A stretch of DNA of 7,923 nt from Cyclobacteriaceae bacterium (GTDB lineage Bacteria; Bacteroidota; Bacteroidia; Cytophagales; Cyclobacteriaceae), in NCBI GenBank assembly GCA_030589835.1, contig JAUUZS010000181.1, positions 1 to 7,923 of the forward strand, written 5' to 3'. A program made the position numbers and the translations under genes. The notes below the pieces were generated by a model. It was not told the origin of the DNA and did no database searches. It saw only the letters and a list, made by a program, of their open reading frames with translations. Below, piece after piece: positions 5,879 to 7,923 of this stretch. Each line of letters starts with the position of its first letter. The stretch's first letter is position 1.

Positions 5879-7923
5879 ATGAGGGAATTATCGGGAAAAG
5901 GGAAAACGGCGAGTGGACAAAATCCTTCAGAAAGGAATGCTGAAATAGATAAGCTTAAAGAGCAGGTTTTACAGCTTACGGAAAAGCTGAATAAATGCAG
6001 TGAAGAGCAATTTATATCAAAGGAAATTTCAGGAGAAGGGCATATTTTTCATCATAATTTTGTAATAACAGGTAGCAATGTAGCCTTTGCAAAAATGATA
6101 GGACATGAGGCATCCGAGCTCATTGGAGTTCCAGTAGAGAAATTTATAACGCCAAATTCATTCAATATTTTATCAGGAAATGCAAAGCAAGGTGATGGCA
6201 AACCTGTTGAAATTGAGTTGATCAGGCGTGACAGACAAATCGTAAACGCATTATCCAAGGGGAGGTCAATATTAGTTGATGGGGTTTTGAAACATGCGTT
6301 GATTATTCAGGACATTTCAAAAGTCAAAGAAGCACAACTTGCCTTAAACGACAGTGAAGAAAAGAACAGGGCATTGTTAGAAACATCGAGCGAGGCTTTA
6401 TTTTTTTCGAATCAGGGGATTTGCATCGAAGCCAACAACACAGCCTACCGGATGTTTGGATATGATCATAATGAATTGATCGGCCTATTTGGAACGGATA
6501 TCATTGCTGACGAATCAAAGGAATTGGTGAAGCAAAACATGTTGTCCGGGTTTGAGCAGCCTTATGAAGCTATAGCCCAACGAAAAGATGGCTCTACTTT
6601 TTATGCCGAGTTTGAGGGCAAGATGTACACCTATAAAGGGAAGAAAGTCAGAGCTACTTCTGTTCGGGATATAACCAAGAGAAAAAAAACAGAAGAGGCG
6701 TTGGTGAAAAGTGAGGAGCTACACCGGCAGATCTCCAGCCTTGTCACCGACTTTGTTTATGCCTGCAAGGTGCTGCCCGGGAAAAGATTATTTTTTGAAT
6801 GGGGAGGAGAGAAATTCGCCCAATTGACCGGTTATACCCTTGATGAAATCCATAGTTTTGAAAGGACATGGCTCTCTATTGTACATCCGGACGATGTAGA
6901 GCGAATCATTAAGGAAGTGGACAATAATGACTGGAAAAAAACAAACCGGCATATTGAATACAGGATAATCACTAAGCAAGGAACCACAGCATGGCTGAGT
7001 AATAATGTTATCATTGAACTTGATGATAAAAAAAATATTATTCATTTACTGGGCGCTGTCCACGATATTACCGACAGAAAAAATGCGGAATTGGCTTTAA
7101 TTGAAAGTGAAGAGCGGCATCGTCAAATATCGGGTATGCTATCCGACTTTATTTATTCATTTAAAATGAAGCCAAATGAGACCTCAGAAACATTATGGGT
7201 GGGAGGAGCTTTTCAAAAAATATGTGGCTACACCTTAGATGAAATTGGCGAAATGGACCAAGGGTGGTTATCTATTGTGCACCCGGAGGATGTTCAGAAA
7301 TTGGCTGCAAGTTCAATGAAAAACCTTTCAGAATCTGGTTTTAGTAATCACGAATACCGGATTATTAATAAACAGGGCAATACAAGGTGGCTATTGGATC
7401 GGAATATGCGATTAGCTCTTGATGAATCCAATGGTGAAATCACGGTGCTTGGAGCTACAACAGATATTACTGAGCGAAAGAAAAATGAAGAAGGTCTGCG
7501 GAATAAAAATATTGAATTTGAGAAGTTAAATGAGAAACTGAGGATTTCTAATGAAGAGATATCCAGTATTAACCTTGTATTGAAGGATAGTGAGGAGAAA
7601 TATAAAAACCTTGTTGAGAATTCTCCTTTGGGTGTAGGCATATCAGCAGGAGAAAAAACATTATTTGCAAACAGGGCATTTTTAAAAATTTATGGTATTG
7701 ATACACTGAAGGAGTATGCATCTAGAAAATTGACGTCATATATGACCAGTGAGTCAAGAAATAGAGTTAAAAAAATGCAGGATAATTCTGAAGGGAAAGA
7801 CCCTCTGGAAAGGATATATCAATACCAAATAATACGGTCAAGTGGTGAAATCAGGACGCTGGAAATTTTGAGTGCCGATATTTATTATGAAGGACAAAAA
7901 TGCAGACAGGCCGTAATTAATGA
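5879..7923 (+). CDS. Multi-PAS sensor protein, probable histidine kinase (N-terminal part, runs off right edge)
   Basis: From the ATG at 5879 the frame stays open for 681 codons to the window edge; an in-frame TAG at 5861 makes this ATG the first possible start. A weak AGGGGA (5862-5867) lies 11 bases upstream. There is no signal peptide or membrane segment, so the protein is cytoplasmic. A short coiled coil (about 22-45) is followed by five PAS-like domains at about residues 52-150, 160-267, 280-400, 412-532 and 572-681. Most end in the usual DIT/DIS motif plus a charged linker (QDISKVKEAQ, RDITKRKKTEE, HDITDRKNAE, TDITERKKNEE). Domains three and four are PAS_3-like, with HPDDVERI and HPEDVQKL motifs. 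A second coiled coil (about 533-570) precedes the last PAS. The output domain is outside the window; a histidine kinase is most likely for this architecture in Bacteroidota, but a cyclase or other output is not excluded. The ligand or cofactor of each PAS is unknown. Confidence 0.87.
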   Translation, partial: MRELSGKGKTASGQNPSERNAEIDKLKEQVLQLTEKLNKCSEEQFISKEISGEGHIFHHNFVITGSNVAFAKMIGHEASELIGVPVEKFITPNSFNILSGNAKQGDGKPVEIELIRRDRQIVNALSKGRSILVDGVLKHALIIQDISKVKEAQLALNDSEEKNRALLETSSEALFFSNQGICIEANNTAYRMFGYDHNELIGLFGTDIIADESKELVKQNMLSGFEQPYEAIAQRKDGSTFYAEFEGKMYTYKGKKVRATSVRDITKRKKTEEALVKSEELHRQISSLVTDFVYACKVLPGKRLFFEWGGEKFAQLTGYTLDEIHSFERTWLSIVHPDDVERIIKEVDNNDWKKTNRHIEYRIITKQGTTAWLSNNVIIELDDKKNIIHLLGAVHDITDRKNAELALIESEERHRQISGMLSDFIYSFKMKPNETSETLWVGGAFQKICGYTLDEIGEMDQGWLSIVHPEDVQKLAASSMKNLSESGFSNHEYRIINKQGNTRWLLDRNMRLALDESNGEITVLGATTDITERKKNEEGLRNKNIEFEKLNEKLRISNEEISSINLVLKDSEEKYKNLVENSPLGVGISAGEKTLFANRAFLKIYGIDTLKEYASRKLTSYMTSESRNRVKKMQDNSEGKDPLERIYQYQIIRSSGEIRTLEILSADIYYEGQKCRQAVIN
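6710..7501 (+). repeat. Tandem duplication of a PAS unit, 132 residues each
   Basis: Residues 278-409 (bases 6710-7105) and about 410-541 (7106-7501) align end to end. Shared landmarks are SEELHRQIS / SEERHRQIS, TDFVYACK / SDFIYSFK, GYTLDEI / GYTLDEI, WLSIVHPDDV / WLSIVHPEDV, EYRIITKQG / EYRIINKQG and DITDRK / DITERK. Codons have diverged (for example GGTTATACC against GGCTACACC), so this is an old protein-level duplication rather than a recent DNA repeat. The other three PAS domains are much less similar to these two. Confidence 0.75.

Noticed and set aside
6052..7641. Several minus-strand frames of 60-97 codons
   Set aside because: All lie antisense to the PAS-protein reading frame, which is open for 681 codons with repeated PAS motifs.

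Overview
The window looks like chromosomal DNA of a member of the Bacteroidota, probably an environmental Cytophagia- or Sphingobacteriia-like lineage. Three things point there: promoter-like boxes of the Bacteroidota type (TAnnTTTG, in one case with an upstream TTTG); a two-component pair of the RprX/RprY type; and a full-length DUF2723/TMEM260-type membrane protein of the long form typical of that phylum. Base composition is moderately AT-rich and even throughout. No tRNA, rRNA, CRISPR array, insertion sequence, integrase or attachment site was seen.

Layout. (1) Positions 1-500, minus strand: the N-terminal 166 codons of a multi-pass membrane protein that runs off the left edge, with its own promoter and an inverted repeat over the promoter's -7 box. 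(2) Positions 575-2536, minus strand: a two-gene operon in which the sensor histidine kinase is transcribed first and the OmpR-family response regulator second; the kinase stop codon directly abuts the regulator start. (3) Positions 2537-2665: a divergent intergenic region with a -7-like box four bases from the kinase start and four TTA(A)C repeats at 11/11/10-bp spacing, a plausible regulator-binding array. (4) Positions 2666-5794, plus strand: a 1042-residue DUF2723 protein, a predicted GT-C membrane glycosyltransferase. (5) Positions 5879-7923, plus strand: the first 681 codons of a soluble multi-PAS sensor protein that runs off the right edge; its output domain lies outside the window.

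The kinase and regulator almost certainly work together as an envelope-sensing two-component system that may regulate itself through the phased repeats, and possibly the divergent glycosyltransferase gene. The multi-PAS protein is a separate, cytoplasmic signalling protein. Its link to the upstream gene is positional only. The window reads as ordinary housekeeping and signalling DNA. The items most worth a second look are regulatory (the phased repeats, the possible leaderless kinase mRNA and the inverted repeat over a promoter) plus a tandem duplication of PAS domains.
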